Shown: positions 11,645 through 22,600, numbered from the stretch's first letter. The stretch is DNA of 64,000 nucleotides from Halocaridina rubra (GCA_037179515.1 JAXCGZ010020831.1:76001-140000); one strand, 5' to 3'. The notes: generated by a model not told the origin, from the letters alone. Translations and numbers: made by a program.

Positions 11645-13811
11645 TTATACCTCTTGGGTTGCTTTATCACCTTGGTGGTTCGAAAGTTTCCAAGGTGGTG
11701 AGATGTGTGTCTGTGTTGTCAAGTAGTTCCTTAACAATTTTGGCTGCATGAACTGTCGCATTGGGGTGTTGTGGTTCCATGTTTAATCCGTTCCTTAAGC
11801 TGTTTGTCTTTGGACATTCTAAAAGATAATGCAGCAGGCCTTATCCGTTGTCTTGCCACAGTGTGCACACTCTTTTCTGGGGTTCTCAATAATTTCCCAG
11901 CAGCATTTGTAGCCTAGCCTGAGTCTTAGCTATCGTGACAGCCAGACTCCTTGGGGTGTACTTGGATACCGGTGAGGGCTCAAGCTTTGTTGCTTCCCTG
12001 TACCATGTGGCAGAGTAGGAGCTTTTGTTGACCCAGTAGTTGTGGTTTTCCTGCTTTGTTCTCTGTAGTGCCTGCTTGGTTTTTGATTTGAATTGTTGAA
12101 GACTGGGTTGTATAGAGTGCTGTATGCTGTGGCATAAGACAGCATCCTTGGCAAGTTGATCTGCCTTGTCATTTCCAGGGATGTTGATATGGCTGGGTAT
12201 CCAGTTGATGGTTACCGGTCTTCTTTGTTCTTGATGTTGCACTAGCAGTGTTTGGACCGAACTGATTATGTTGATGTTTTCTTTGAACTTCTGCTGCTGT
12301 AGTGCTTGGACAGAGGAGAGTGAGTCAGTGTGTATGGTAACAGGTCCTTGTCCTTTTTCAATTGAGTTGTGCAGAGCCATTTTGATGGCAAATAACTCGG
12401 TTTGCAGAGTGGAGCAGGAGTCTGAAAGTCTCCAGGAAGCTGTAAAACTTTCCGAGTAGACTGCCGCTCCAGTTGCAGGGATACCAGCATTGACAGTTCC
12501 ATCTGTGTAGTAGGAGAAGCCTTCTGCTTGGTTGGTTTCAGCGATAGCAGCTAGAGCTGCTTCACGCAGTTGTATCTTTGAACAGGCTTTCTTACTGTCT
12601 GGAAGACTAGTGGTGTTGAATTTTGCAGGGTGTGCTCTCCATGGGACTAGCGGCTTGTAGTTGGTGCAGGGCTTGTCTAAGTTTATTCTTGCCAGTTCAG
12701 ATGCCATGTTGCATTTGTGAATACTTTTCAGAAGCTGGTCGGCATAGCTGTTTGGGATAGGGAGGTCAGGATGTTTGTTGAGGGCCTCTTTCAGCCTTTT
12801 TTGCGTGTGGGATTTCCTTTCGGATAGCAAAGCCTTTGTTATGGAGTTGGTGTTGGAAACGTTTATCCAGCTATATAGAGGAGGTATATTTGTTTCCATT
12901 TGTAGGTTGCATATCCTGATCCACATAGGAGCCCCCAGCATGTAATGCATGGCGTTATTCTGGATTACTTCAATAGTGGAGATTTGTTGTGCACTGAGGT
13001 TGGCTAGGGTTGGGGCGCTGTAGGTAATCAGGGGTCTAATAGTGGCTGTGTAAAATTTCTTTAGGACCTGAATACCTGCTCCTTCTTGGAGAGATATCAT
13101 ATATCTCATAGGGGTTAGTCTGCAGTGTGCTCTTTCTCTGAGATATGTGATCTGAGGTTTGAAGGTGAGATGCCTGTCTATGTAAACTCCTAGATACATG
13201 AATTTATCCACCCACTCTATGTTTCCATTGGCTAGGGTGATCGGGGCTAGCAGTACTGGAGTTTTTACGGCCATAGCTTTTGTTTTGTTTCCGTTGATCT
13301 TGAGTCCCAGCTCCTTGCTTTTCTGATGGAAAAGGTCTACTCCTTTTTGAGCACTGGCTAATCTATTGCCTCCTCTGCTGATGAAGACTACATCGTTGGC
13401 ATAGATGAAGATGTCTACTCCTTGGGGTAGTTGAAGTTGAAAGAAGTTCTCCATCAGTACATTGAAAAGCAGCGGACTGAGGGTGCCTCCATGTGGGGTA
13501 CCATTTTCTAATTTCTTGTAAGTTGATAGATGCATTTGGAATTTTACTCTAGCCTCTCTGTTTCTGACATGATTTGAGACCCAACTTAGTAGATGTCCCT
13601 TAACTCCCTTTTTTGCTAGGGAGCTCAGGATGGCTGCTGGATTAGCCAGTTCAAAAGCCTTCTCAAGGTCTAAGAAGACTTCAACTGCGGCCTTGTTGTT
13701 TATGCAGCTGAGGACATCCATAATGCACTGTGTGGTGCCTACATTATCTCTGTAGGCACACAAGTGAGGGTGTAAGGGGCCTATTTTGAATTTTAATCTT
13801 TTGAGCACCAT
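11645..13811 (-). pseudogene. I-like LINE reverse transcriptase, RNase H and C-terminal knuckle
   Basis: One frame of 641 codons (13811-11886) holds RT and RNase H. The RT part reads FLDLEKAFELA, NGTPHGGTLSPLLFNVLM and IYANDVVF; the last should be YADD, so the first catalytic Asp is replaced by Asn. RNase H shows YTDGTVN, LQTELFAIKMAL, IHTDSLSSVQAL and PSHINIPGNDKADQLAK, with all four expected acidic positions. A stop follows LLGNY at 11886, but the frame continues, with one further stop, through a C-H-C segment (HYLLECPKTN) to a final stop after TLETFEPPR near 11645. The Asn in the RT site makes it inactive even apart from the stops. Confidence 0.85.
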
Positions 13812-15504
13812 TTTTCAGCTGTTTTTTCTAAACAGCTTAGTAGTGATATGGGTCGTGGATTCGTTGGGTCTTTGGGTTTTGGGATAGGCTGAATATCCTG
13901 TTGATTCCAGATTTTTGGCCACACCCTTAATAAGTAAGTGCTGTTTGTCAGATGGAGGTAGGCGGCTTCACCTGCAGTGCCCATGTTGTTGATCATTGTG
14001 TAGGTGATGCCGTCTGCACCAGGGGCTGTGTCTTTCCCTCTATGTTTGGTGTTTCTGAGTTCTTGAGCGGTGATTGGTGCGTCTGTCTCATCTTCTTGAT
14101 TGCAGGCATGATTTATGGTGTCCCATCTTTGTAGCCTTAGATCATTTTGGATCCTTATTGTGCTTGGTGGTAGTTGTTGGGTTGCTGAGCAGCTGGAAAA
14201 GGTGTCTGCAAGTCTTTCGGCTTCCTCCATTGGTTTTGGATGCGTGGGTACTTTGGTTGATTTTTTCCCGGACACCCTCCTGAGCATTTGCCATAGCTCT
14301 GTAAGGTTGGTGTGCTGGCTTGGGTTGGCACACCATTCAAGCCATTTGTCAGTCCGGATTTTTGAGACAGTCTTGTGGGTGTCTGCGACCACTTCCCGAA
14401 GCACTGCTCTATTTGCATCTGTGGGTCTTTTCCTATATAGCTTCCTGACCCTATTTAATCTTTGCTTGGCCTCTTTCACTTCTTGACAGTAGTACCATGC
14501 ATCTTTATATTCCCTTTTTGGTGGTTTGTGTTTTGGTATGGCATCATCGGCTGCTTTGTGGAAGGCGGAGATGAGATCTTGTGCTAAAATGTTGATGTCT
14601 TCGGGTGCAGTGTAGCTTGCATGCCACTGTGTTAATGATTGCTGAAATTTTGTCCTTTTTGCCAAGTTTTGATTCCATTTGGGAGGAGGAGGTGGAATTG
14701 GTGGAAGTTTAGGCAGTCGGATGCCTGTCTGAGTGGCATAGTGATCACTCATGAGGTGAGGATGTATGCTCCAGTCGGTGTGGGGAGTGAGGGAGGAGGT
14801 TATGAAGGACAGGTCTAGTCTTCCTCTTCGTACATGTGTTGGAACCCCACTGTTTATAAGATGGATGTTGGAGCATCTTAGTGGTTCCTTGATGAAGGGT
14901 TTGGTGGGGAAAGACCCCCAGATGCCTAAATTCACCTTTGCTGGAACTCGGCCCTTGAAGTTGGCTACTATTGTCTGAGTTGGTTGCCCAGTCTTGCTTG
15001 TGTGCCGGATAGCTTCTGTGATGTACGGAAGCGCCAACAGTGGAGCCATATCCATCACTATTGGGTAGTAGGCTATGACTGCCTTGCAGGATTTTCTCCT
15101 GGAATTATTTCCTGCATGAAAACGTGGCGAGATGCCTGCAGGTATTGGTAGGTTTCTTGGTCTCTCGGGGTGAGTATCCATTGTCCCTGTAAGTTGGGCC
15201 GTGCTGTTATATTGATGCCTGGTTTTGTTTGTTGTATTAGCTTCACAGCCTGGTAGTTGGTGGTAGGGTCTTCGCTCATAATTTTGAATTTGTTGAAGCC
15301 CTGTGATGGTCGAGTGTTCCCTTAGATTTGGTTCTAGGCTTGGGTTTGAGTCTTTGGACAGTTTCGGTCGTTCTTCCTTTTCCTCTGTACGGTGATCCAT
15401 CCTTCTATGCAGTCTTCTTCCTCGCCAACTGGAGGGCTTAGTTGCCTTTTGCGATCCATTCTGCATTCAATTTTCTCCACCTGAGAACTTCCAGCAGCAG
15501 ACAT
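13793..15504 (-). pseudogene. I-like LINE ORF1 N-terminus fused to endonuclease C-terminus
   Basis: ORF1 most likely begins at an ATG at 15504-15502 (MSAAGSSQVEKIECRMDRKR). It runs, with two stops, through MSEDPTTNYQAVKLIQQTKP and PRDQETYQYLQASRH, which looks like the gag-like ORF1 of I elements. At about 15075 it joins the last part of an endonuclease: INSGVPTHVRRGRLDLSFI and LMSDHYATQTG. The ORF1 knuckles and the first half of the endonuclease are missing, so an internal deletion joined the two. The 557-codon frame continues into the RT start (NTKHRGKDTAPGADGITYTM, RPISLLSCLEKTAE). A frameshift near 13800 separates it from the main RT frame. Confidence 0.75.
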
Positions 15505-15548
15505 AGATCAGTTAAATGTCGTAGGCAAAAATAAAATTTATGAAAAAA

Positions 15549-15637
15549 TATTTTTCCACTTAGGAGATTTCAATGCGACAAACGAAGTAGATAGTGATCC
15601 GTAAATTGCGTCGAGTTGAAAGGTTTTATAAGTTGGT
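15549..15637. repeat. 89-bp direct repeat, copy 1
   Basis: It is identical base for base, as far as I can align, to 16638-16726 (starts TATTTTTCCACTTAGGAG, ends TTATAAGTTGGT). It lies in the 5' region of the I-like LINE and borders the 1000-bp insert, so it is probably a very long target-site duplication. Confidence 0.9.
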
Positions 15638-16637
15638 TTTACAGGTATCATCAGTAAGTCCTGCATGACCCTTTTATGTCAGGGATGGTGTGTTTACGCC
15701 ACGTACAGCTACATCATCATCAGTGTTGCAACCTAAAGAGTATTGGATACTGGTAGGCAGTGTTGATATGGACAGTGGTGAGAATAATATAAATAAGATT
15801 TTATTTTCAGAGTAATTTTGTGATGTAATCTGATGAGTTAGTATATTCCTTTGTCTATCGTTATTGCTTTTCAGGTTCCAGGAGTTGTGAATTTTGCATA
15901 TGCTTTTTCAGTTACTTTTCAGGTTTAAGCAAGAGTGATTTTGCTAAGATTGCAAATTTAAGAGTCTTCCTTCAGTGACCTCATCTACACAACGTAAGTA
16001 CTGTATATCCATTCTTAAGTGTAGTTGAACGCACATTGCGGCGATGGCACTCCCAAGTGCCGTGGCCACTCCAAGACGAGTGTCATCTAGTCATCCATCT
16101 CCCTAGTCTGCTTGGGAGCGTATTGGGGAGTTCGTGCCGCCAAAATCTCGTTGGTGGCGCGTTCCCTGAAGCCAGACCTAGAAGTCGGGAGGGCCAAAGG
16201 CCTGCCAAAAATCTTGCTGCTGTAATAGACAGGCAGCGGCGGCCGATTACTCCCGCAAAACCCTAGAGGTTTCCCACACGAGGGCGCGGCGGCGCACTCT
16301 TGGCCATCCCATAATCATTTTTAGCCCAGCAGGGGCTTTGCCATTGAGCGGTTGGTTGGAGACGATAATAAGGAGCACATGGGGCCTTTTATATTTGTGC
16401 CCTGTGGGGCGGGCATAATATCAAAGAATAGCCTCACCGTATTCCCTGCGTGTCGTAAAAGGCGACTAAAAGTGGACGGGGCGGGGGGACTGGGAATCCC
16501 CCCCCTTGTATCAACCTCCTGCGAGGCGTCAACGAAGAGGGGGAGTAGAGGGGAGAATAACTTCTCCCCAAATTTGCCTTTCTTGACGTCGGCTACCCCC
16601 CAATTTAAGGGGGAAACAGCCTCGGTATATGTATGTA
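15638..16637 (+). mobile_element. 1000-bp insert ending in an RTE-derived nonautonomous element
   Basis: The insert lies between two identical 89-bp direct repeats. Its right end (about 16398-16637) joins the first ~175 bp of the RTE-like element (TGGGGCGGGCATAATATC..., ACTTCTCCCC) directly to its last ~60 bp (GTCGGCTACCCCCCAATTTA, GGGGGAAACAGCC). All coding sequence is missing, as in an internally deleted passenger mobilised by the RTE enzyme. The left 760 bp is not recognised; it includes a GC-rich part at 16030-16320. I see no protein frame. Open frames at 16321-16693 lie inside the noncoding RTE ends. Confidence 0.65.
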
Positions 16638-16726
16638 TATTTTTCCACTTAGGAGATTTCAATGCGACAAACGAAGTAGATAGTGATCCGTAAATTGCGT
16701 CGAGTTGAAAGGTTTTATAAGTTGGT
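16638..16726. repeat. 89-bp direct repeat, copy 2
   Basis: Second copy of the repeat at 15549-15637, at the right edge of the 1000-bp insert. Perfect identity suggests a young insertion or later gene conversion. Confidence 0.9.
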
Positions 16727-17229
16727 ATTTCGATTAAGATTGATAAAGTTAAATGGTTTTATTAGTTAATGTTGGTAAATTTAAATGGTTAAGTGGTTCA
16801 AGTTAAATGGTTTTTAATATGTTAATGCTTTCGTAATTAGTGGTTTGGGAGAACAAAGGGGGAGGAGGGGGTCCTACCTATCCTATTAGTAACTAGTCCA
16901 CTCCTAGAGCAGACGTTTTACCAGCAGAAGGAAGTGCCCTAGAGGATTGAAAGGTGGATCCACCTTTCACTCTAGTAGTCACAAAACCTTCTACTGGGGA
17001 GGGGAGGGAGTTAAGGGGGGTTGGGCCTAAGGGAACTGAAGGTTCCCTCTTATCAAAAGGTGGGCTTATGGGAGGCGCCCTTGCTGAGCTAGTTTTCCCT
17101 AACAGTTCCTACTCCACCTTGCAATAGACTGCGATAGATGGGGCGATGAACCTGTCTGATTCAGTCGGAGTTTTATGACCACAAGGGCTACCGTATATCC
17201 ACAGACAGGCCGGGGTTAGTAGGTGAAGG
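16727..17229 (-). other. 5' region of the I-like LINE, no gene seen
   Basis: By position this is 5' untranslated sequence of family D. It contains short repeats of a TTAAATGGTT motif (16740-16820) and GC-rich blocks but no frame I recognise. Confidence 0.5.
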
Positions 17230-17440
17230 GTTAGTCTCCTGATAGATAGGGTCTATCAGAAGAGGAGATGTCTTCCGATAGATAGGGTAGTGTCAACCAG
17301 ATAGACAGAGTCTATCAGAAGGTGTTTTGTCACTCGATAGACAGGGTCTATCGGCAGGTGTTTTGTCACTCGATAGACAGGGTCTATCGGCAGGTGTTTT
17401 GTCTCTCGAAAGACAGGGTCTATCAGCAGAGGTAGAGATG
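17230..17440. repeat. ~36-bp palindromic tandem repeat in the I-like LINE 5' region
   Basis: Four to five degenerate copies of a unit whose core is GATAGACAGGGTCTATC, an inverted repeat of GATAGAC around AGG, spaced by GGCAGGTGTTTTGTCACTC-like sequence. It lies near the 5' end of family D, where LINE promoters often carry tandem repeats; a promoter role is inference. Confidence 0.85.
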
Positions 17441-17658
17441 TCTTCGTCGGCGTCGGAATTCCAGTTGAACTCTGGTGATGTTGGCCTAGGTTTAATTATT
17501 CAACCACTGGGGGATGAATAAAAATCAACCCTTCTTAGCAGTAGGTAGCGAGGTCGGTAATCCCTGATGGTTATCTCGAAGGTCAAGCAGATCTAGGAGA
17601 GCAGCAGAGCATGTCTTGTCGCTATCAAGGCTGGGAGAGAATGTCGTGGCATATGACA

Positions 17659-19731
17659 GGGTGAAAGAAAGAGAAGTTGGGGAGTTAGGGGAGGAATGGG
17701 GGTTGATGAACGAATGTTTTGTGGGACATGCAAGTGATGTGTGTGGAAAGAGGTTTGTTGGAGGTGGCATGAGGAGGGGCAGCGAGTGGTGGAATGAAGG
17801 GGTGAAAATGAAGGTGGAAGAGAAAAAGAGGGCTTTTGAGGAATGGTTGCAGTGTAAAAGTAGGGAGAAATATGAAAGATATAGGGAGAAAAATGTGGAA
17901 ACCAAGCCGAAGGTAGAGGAAGAGAAGAGGTTGGCAAATGTTAGGTGGGGACAGGATTTTAGTAGGTCATATGAGGAGAATAAAAAGAAGTTTTGGAAAG
18001 AAGTGAAGAGAGTAAGGAAGGGTGGATCGAGGATGGAAGAGACAGTGAAAGATGTGAATGGACAGATGTTAAGAGGGAACGATGCAAGGAAAAGATGGGC
18101 AGAATATTTTGAGTGCTTGCCGAATGTTTAGGAAGATAGAGAGGCAGCTATAGTGGCAGTGGGGGGGGGATCAAGGGCCAGTAATGGGAAATGAAAATGA
18201 GAGAGAGATTACAAGATAGGAGGTGAAAAGGGCATTGTATGAAGCGAAAGCAGGTAAAGCACCTGGAATGGATGGTGTGAGAGTGGACATGTTGAAAGAA
18301 GGGGGTGTGACTGCATTGGAATGGTTAGTGAGAGTGTTTAATATATGCTTTATGTTGTCATTGGTGCCAGTGGAATGGGTGATTGCCTGTATAGTGCCCC
18401 TATACAAAGGTAAGGGAGATATGCATAAATGCAGTAATTTTAGGGGTATAAGTTTGTTGAGTGTGGTAGGAAAAGTGTATGGTAGGATACTGGTTAATAG
18501 GATTAGGGATAAGACAGAATTTGTGATCGCGGAAGTGCAGAGTGGTTTTAGGAGAGGTAGAGGTTGTATAGATCAGATTTTTATAGTTAGGCAGTTATGT
18601 GAGAAATATTTAGCAAAGGGTAAGGATGTGTATTTTGCATTTTTGGATCTGGAGAAAGCATATGATAGAGTTGATAGAGAGGCTATGTGGAATGTTTTGA
18701 GATTATATGGAATCAATGGTAAATTGTTGCATGCAGTGAAGAGTTTGTATGAGGGCAGTAGAGCTTGTGTTAGGGTAGGGAATGAAGTGAGTGAGTGGTT
18801 TCCAGTGAGTTTGGGACTGAGACAGGGATGTGTGATGTCACCATGGCTGTTCAATTTGTATATTGATGGAGTTGTAAGAGAGGTGAATGAGCGAGTGCGT
18901 GGTCGAGGTTTGAGAATGGTAGATGGGGATGATAACGAGTGGGAGCTGAATCAGTTGCTGTTTGCAGATGATACTGTGGTGGTGGCAGATTCAGAGGGAA
19001 AGCTGTGTCAGTTAGTCTCAGAATTTGGATTGGTGTGTGAGAGAAGGAAGTTGCGAGTGAATGTGGGAAAGAGTAAGGTTATGAGGTGTACAAGAAATGA
19101 GGATGGCGCTGGATCGAATGTTATGTTGAATGGAGAGACACTTGAGGAGGTTAATCAGTTTAAGTATTTAGGCTCGGTTATAGCTGCAAATGGTGGAGTG
19201 GAAGCAGATGTGTGTCACAGAGTGAATGAAGGATATAAAGTGTTGGGTGCATTGAAAGGAGTGATGAAGAATAGAGGGTTGGAAATGAATGTTAAGAAAG
19301 TTTTGTATGAGAAAGTGGTTGTGCCAACTGTGATGTATGGATCAGAGTTATGGGGTATGAAAGTAAGTGAGAGATGGAAACTAAATGTGTTTGAGATGAA
19401 ATGCCTGAGGAGTATGATTGGTGTATCTCGATTGGATAGGGTTAGGAATGAAGTGGTGAGAGCAAGAACGGGTGTGAGGAGAGAAATTGCAGCCAGAGTA
19501 GATATGAATGTTCTGAGATGGTTTGGCCATGTGGAAAGGATGGATGAGGAAAGGCTGCTGAAAAAGGTGATGAATGCGAGAATTGATGGGAGAAATGCTA
19601 GAGGGAGGCCTAGGTTTGGATGGATGGATGGAGTAAGGAGAGCCCTGAATGATAGGAGGATGGATGTGAGGGAAGCAAGCGAGCATGCTAGGAACAGGAA
19701 TGAGTGGCGAGCGTTTGTGACGCAGCTCTGA
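17659..19731 (+). pseudogene. RTE-like ORF, reverse transcriptase and C-terminal domain
   Basis: The frame resumes after the family-D insertion with VKEREVGELGEEWGLMNECF and a Lys/Glu-rich linker (to 18131). One stop and a frameshift in a G run near 18165 separate it from the 502-codon RT frame ending at 19731. RT motifs are APGMDGV, PLYKGKGD, FRGISLLSVVGKVYGRIL, FLDLEKAYDRVDRE, LRQGCVMSPWLFNLYID and LFADDTVVVADS (both Asp kept). The C-terminal part contains FGHVERMDEERLLKKVM and GRPRFGWMDGVRRAL, typical of RTE-like elements. It is among the best-preserved RT domains here, although the full ORF is broken. Confidence 0.85.
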
Positions 19732-20000
19732 TGGGCATCTGCTGTTACCACGGGGCTGCATCTTACAGAGGTAGCCCTGTGGTAGGGGCAGTAGGAGGAG
19801 TTGGCAGTTGTGAAGCGACACAGGTTGTGGAAGAGCCGGGAGGATGGGCTGTGGTACTCCAGCAGTGCCATCTGAACGGTCGCTAGCTCCCTCGTCATTG
19901 CCCATAGAGCAAAGTAATCCCCCTATTTGTTTTCCTTTCTTGATGTCGGCTACCCCCCAATTAAAGGGGGAAACAGCCAAGGTATATAAAAAATATAATA

Positions 20001-20860
20001 ATTTCTGCCTGCTCTTCTCTCTCTTTTATAAGAGTTGGGAAAAGAAAGAGAAATAGAAAGTGTTCAAGTTTCTACTTTGTTTTTATCTCTTTTCCGATAG
20101 GTAGTTGAAGACTCTTCCAACCAGTGAAGTGATTTCCTCCACCTCCATTACTTCCCTGATCTGAAGTGGAAGTTTCTACAAAGAAAAAATGAACCTAAGT
20201 ATCTCTGTTTTCTTTTCTACCTCTCTCACGAGAGCCAGAGAAAGAAACAGAAAGATGGTTTTTCTTTTGTTTTTCCGTTTTTGTTTTAGTGAAAACAAGT
20301 GACTGTGTGTGTTCTATAACCCTAAATATTTCTGCCTGCTCCTCTCTCTCTTTTATAAGAGTAGGGAAGAGAAATAGAAAGAGTTCAAGTTTCTACTCTG
20401 TATTTATCTATTTTGCGATAGGTAGCTGAAGCCTCTTCCTACCAGTGAAGTGAATTTTTCCTCCTCCACTACTTCTCTGATCTGAAGTGGAAGTTTCTAC
20501 AAAGAAAACCCGAACCTAAGTATCTCTGTTTTCTTTTCTTCCCCTCTCACTAGAGCCAGAGAAAGAAACAGAAAGATTGACTTTGTTTTGCTTTTTGTGT
20601 TTTGGTTTAGGTGAACACACATTATTGTGTGTTCCATAATTCTATAGAAAGTGAACAAATTTTCATCTTGCATTTATTTTTCTATTTGCTTTTCCCTCTC
20701 TTAAGAGAGCTGGGAAGAGAAATAAAAAGACCACTTGGTGTTGAGCATACTTTGTAGTGTGCCTCATAACCGAGGTGATCCATTGTATATTTTCTGTTTG
20801 CCTTCCCGTCTCTCAAGGGAGTTGGGAAGAAAGATAAAAGACTGTTTTAGTGATAGAGTG
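20001..20860. repeat. Hairpin-rich ~320-bp tandem array, right part
   Basis: AAGTTTCTACAAAGAAAA recurs at about 20171 and 20491, giving a period near 320 bp. Each unit carries short hairpins such as CTCTCACGAGAG and CTCTTTTATAAGAG followed by a GGGAAGAGAAATA-like segment; shorter partial copies follow to about 20840. The array is continued by 9879-10095 on the other side of the RTE-like element. Function unknown. Confidence 0.8.
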
Positions 20861-20914
20861 TTGTATTGTTCCAATTAACTGAAGTGTTCCAACCACAAGG
20901 CCCATATATTTTAT

Positions 20915-22276
20915 TAAGCGGTGCATCCTTTAATGTCCTCAAAACCTTCTATGTGCAAGCCATTTGCAGCCTCATAGATTATGCTTGTCCCACACTCTGG
21001 CTACTAAAAGACCAACAATGGGACAAGCTAGAAATCATTCAAAACAATGCCATGCATATCATGCTAGGAGCCCCCGTGTGGACCAACAGAGTAAATATCC
21101 ACATGGAATTGGGCCAAAACCACCACTGCCCAACATACCTGGCTTGCCGGCACAAATCTCCAGCTAGCCCTCAATCGCCACCCCGACCACCATCCTAGAA
21201 CCTGGGTAGCCAAGGTCTGCGCTGGCCTGCAAGCGCTGCCAGTCAGGGAGGACTTCCGCTTCCTGAACACCAATGCCCACCCCGATGGAATGACCAACCA
21301 CTTGACATAAAGATCAAGCTCCCTGACAACCCCAAAAGCTTGGTAAACCCGCTTGTCCTTAAAAACATATACAAGGAGAAAATTCAGAGCTGGAGCAGGC
21401 AGAACTCTCAAGTCTCCTACACTAATGGCTCAGTAAATCAAGAAACTAAAGCCTCAGCCGCTGCCTTCACCACCAGAAACAACGTCCAATCCGGGAGACT
21501 GTCACACTCCTGCTCATCACTCCAAACTGAGCTTGTTGCCAGAGCCAATGCCCTCGACTTCTTCACCCAGCAAGGAGCTGACCATGCCCTAATTCTCTCT
21601 GACTCTAAAAGCGCTTTACAGGCCATCAAGTAGCAACTCCTCAGAGACAAAGACAATGTACGCATTATCACCACTATTCTCAGCCACTACCACAGGACAA
21701 TCAGCCTTGGAAAAGCCATCACTCTTCTGGATTCCCAGCCACGTCGGCATCAAGGGAAATGAGGAAGCCGATGAAGCCGCCAAACAAGCCACTCTTAGAG
21801 CAAAAATCTAAAAATCTCTGCCTCCTGGGATTCAACAGATAAAAACCAAAGCCACCAAGTCACTCCTTAACGTCCTGATAACTAAACACAGTCTGTGCAC
21901 GGACATTGACTCCCCCTCCACCTGGTGGTGTAAAGCCACCACCAATCTTCAGCGAATCACCCTGCCTAAGAACCTTCGACGAAGCACGGCGGTCAATGTG
22001 TACCATCTGAGACTCGGGTACAAGTGCACCTGGCGAATAGTGGATGATATCATCAGGGAATGCACCTTCTGCCAGGTAGCCTCACCACATCCACTGCTCC
22101 ACTACATCCTCGAATGCGATTCCTTTTCAGAAATTTGACGGAAAACTGGTGCTCCTGCAACATCCAGCAAAGATCCAAATGCCCTTCATGTTGCTAGCTA
22201 AATAATCAGACTAGAAACAAACAACTACATGAACAGTCTACTGAATATCATCAGTCAATACCCTCCACCAAGATAA
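20915..22276 (+). pseudogene. I-like LINE fragment (family E): RT end, RNase H, C-terminal knuckle
   Basis: The fragment starts in the last part of RT (VLKTFYVQAICSLIDYACPT, IIQNNAMHIMLGAPVW), which is homologous to family D but clearly diverged. After stops and frameshifts comes RNase H (SYTNGSVNQ with the first Asp changed to Asn, LQTELVARANALDFF, ILSDSKSALQAI, then an HVGIKGN segment). A C-terminal C-x2-C...HYILEC knuckle lies near 22065-22115. It ends at the TAA at 22274-22276. It is 5'-truncated and inactive. Confidence 0.75.
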
Positions 22277-22402
22277 CTTTGTAATATCTCTTTCACCACC
22301 AAAACAGGAATTTATTAAAAAGAATAAGTGTTTGATGCAAACTAATAATCCCCAGCTGAACATTTATGTTTTCTACTGTCTTTACAGTTTTGCACAACGT
22401 CA

Positions 22403-22600
22403 CCTGCGGGCCAAAATAGGAAAGTCCTGTCGCCCTCAAGAGCGAATACCACCAACAATATGCAAATTTTACCCCACCTCCCTGCCAATATAGGAAAGTC
22501 CAGTCGCCCTCAAGAGCGAATACCACCTTCAATCAACAAATTTTACCCCACCTGCGGACCAAAAAGGGAAGGTCCGCTCACCCTCAAGGGAGAACATCAA
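22403..22600. repeat. 74-bp tandem repeat, about 2.7 copies
   Basis: Units start at 22403, 22477 and 22551 with CCTGCGGGCC-like sequence and contain GTCGCCCTCAAGAGCGAATA. The third unit is more diverged. It lies in or just after the 3' UTR of family E. Confidence 0.85.

Larger units (their letters stand above)
11566..17645 (-). mobile_element. I-like LINE, family D, nearly full length but internally deleted
   Basis: It is flanked by the 13-bp target duplication GTGGCATATGACA (11553-11565 and 17646-17658) inside the RTE-like ORF. The minus-strand 3' end has a tail of CAAACAACAAACAACA type. From 5' to 3' it contains a long 5' region (17645-15505) with a 36-bp palindromic tandem repeat and a 1000-bp insert, then a truncated ORF1 fused to the end of the endonuclease, reverse transcriptase, RNase H and a CCHC-like C-terminus. 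Presence of RNase H places it in the I group of LINEs. Confidence 0.8.
10096..20000 (+). mobile_element. RTE-like LINE, family C, split by nested insertions
   Basis: Own sequence is about 10096-10928, 11355-11565 and 17659-20000, roughly 3.4 kb, the size expected for RTE-type elements with one main ORF. The flanks show an approximately 32-bp target duplication (10064-10095 and 20001-20032). The 5' end is a GC-rich block starting TGGGGCGGGC. The 3' end holds an AATTAAA-loop hairpin between C5 and G5 near 19954-19970 and ends in AT-rich sequence. Two I-like LINEs interrupted it later, each leaving its own target duplication, so family C is older than both. Confidence 0.8.

Noticed and set aside
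16321..16693. Two opposite 113-codon frames
   Set aside because: They cover the conserved noncoding ends of the RTE-like family; the plus-strand GDFNATNEVDSDP resembles an endonuclease motif, but it sits in the 89-bp repeat of an I-like LINE 5' region with a stop right after it and no continuing domain.
19215..19980. Minus-strand frames of 199 and 227 codons
   Set aside because: They are antisense shadows of the RTE-like reverse transcriptase and its 3' UTR.
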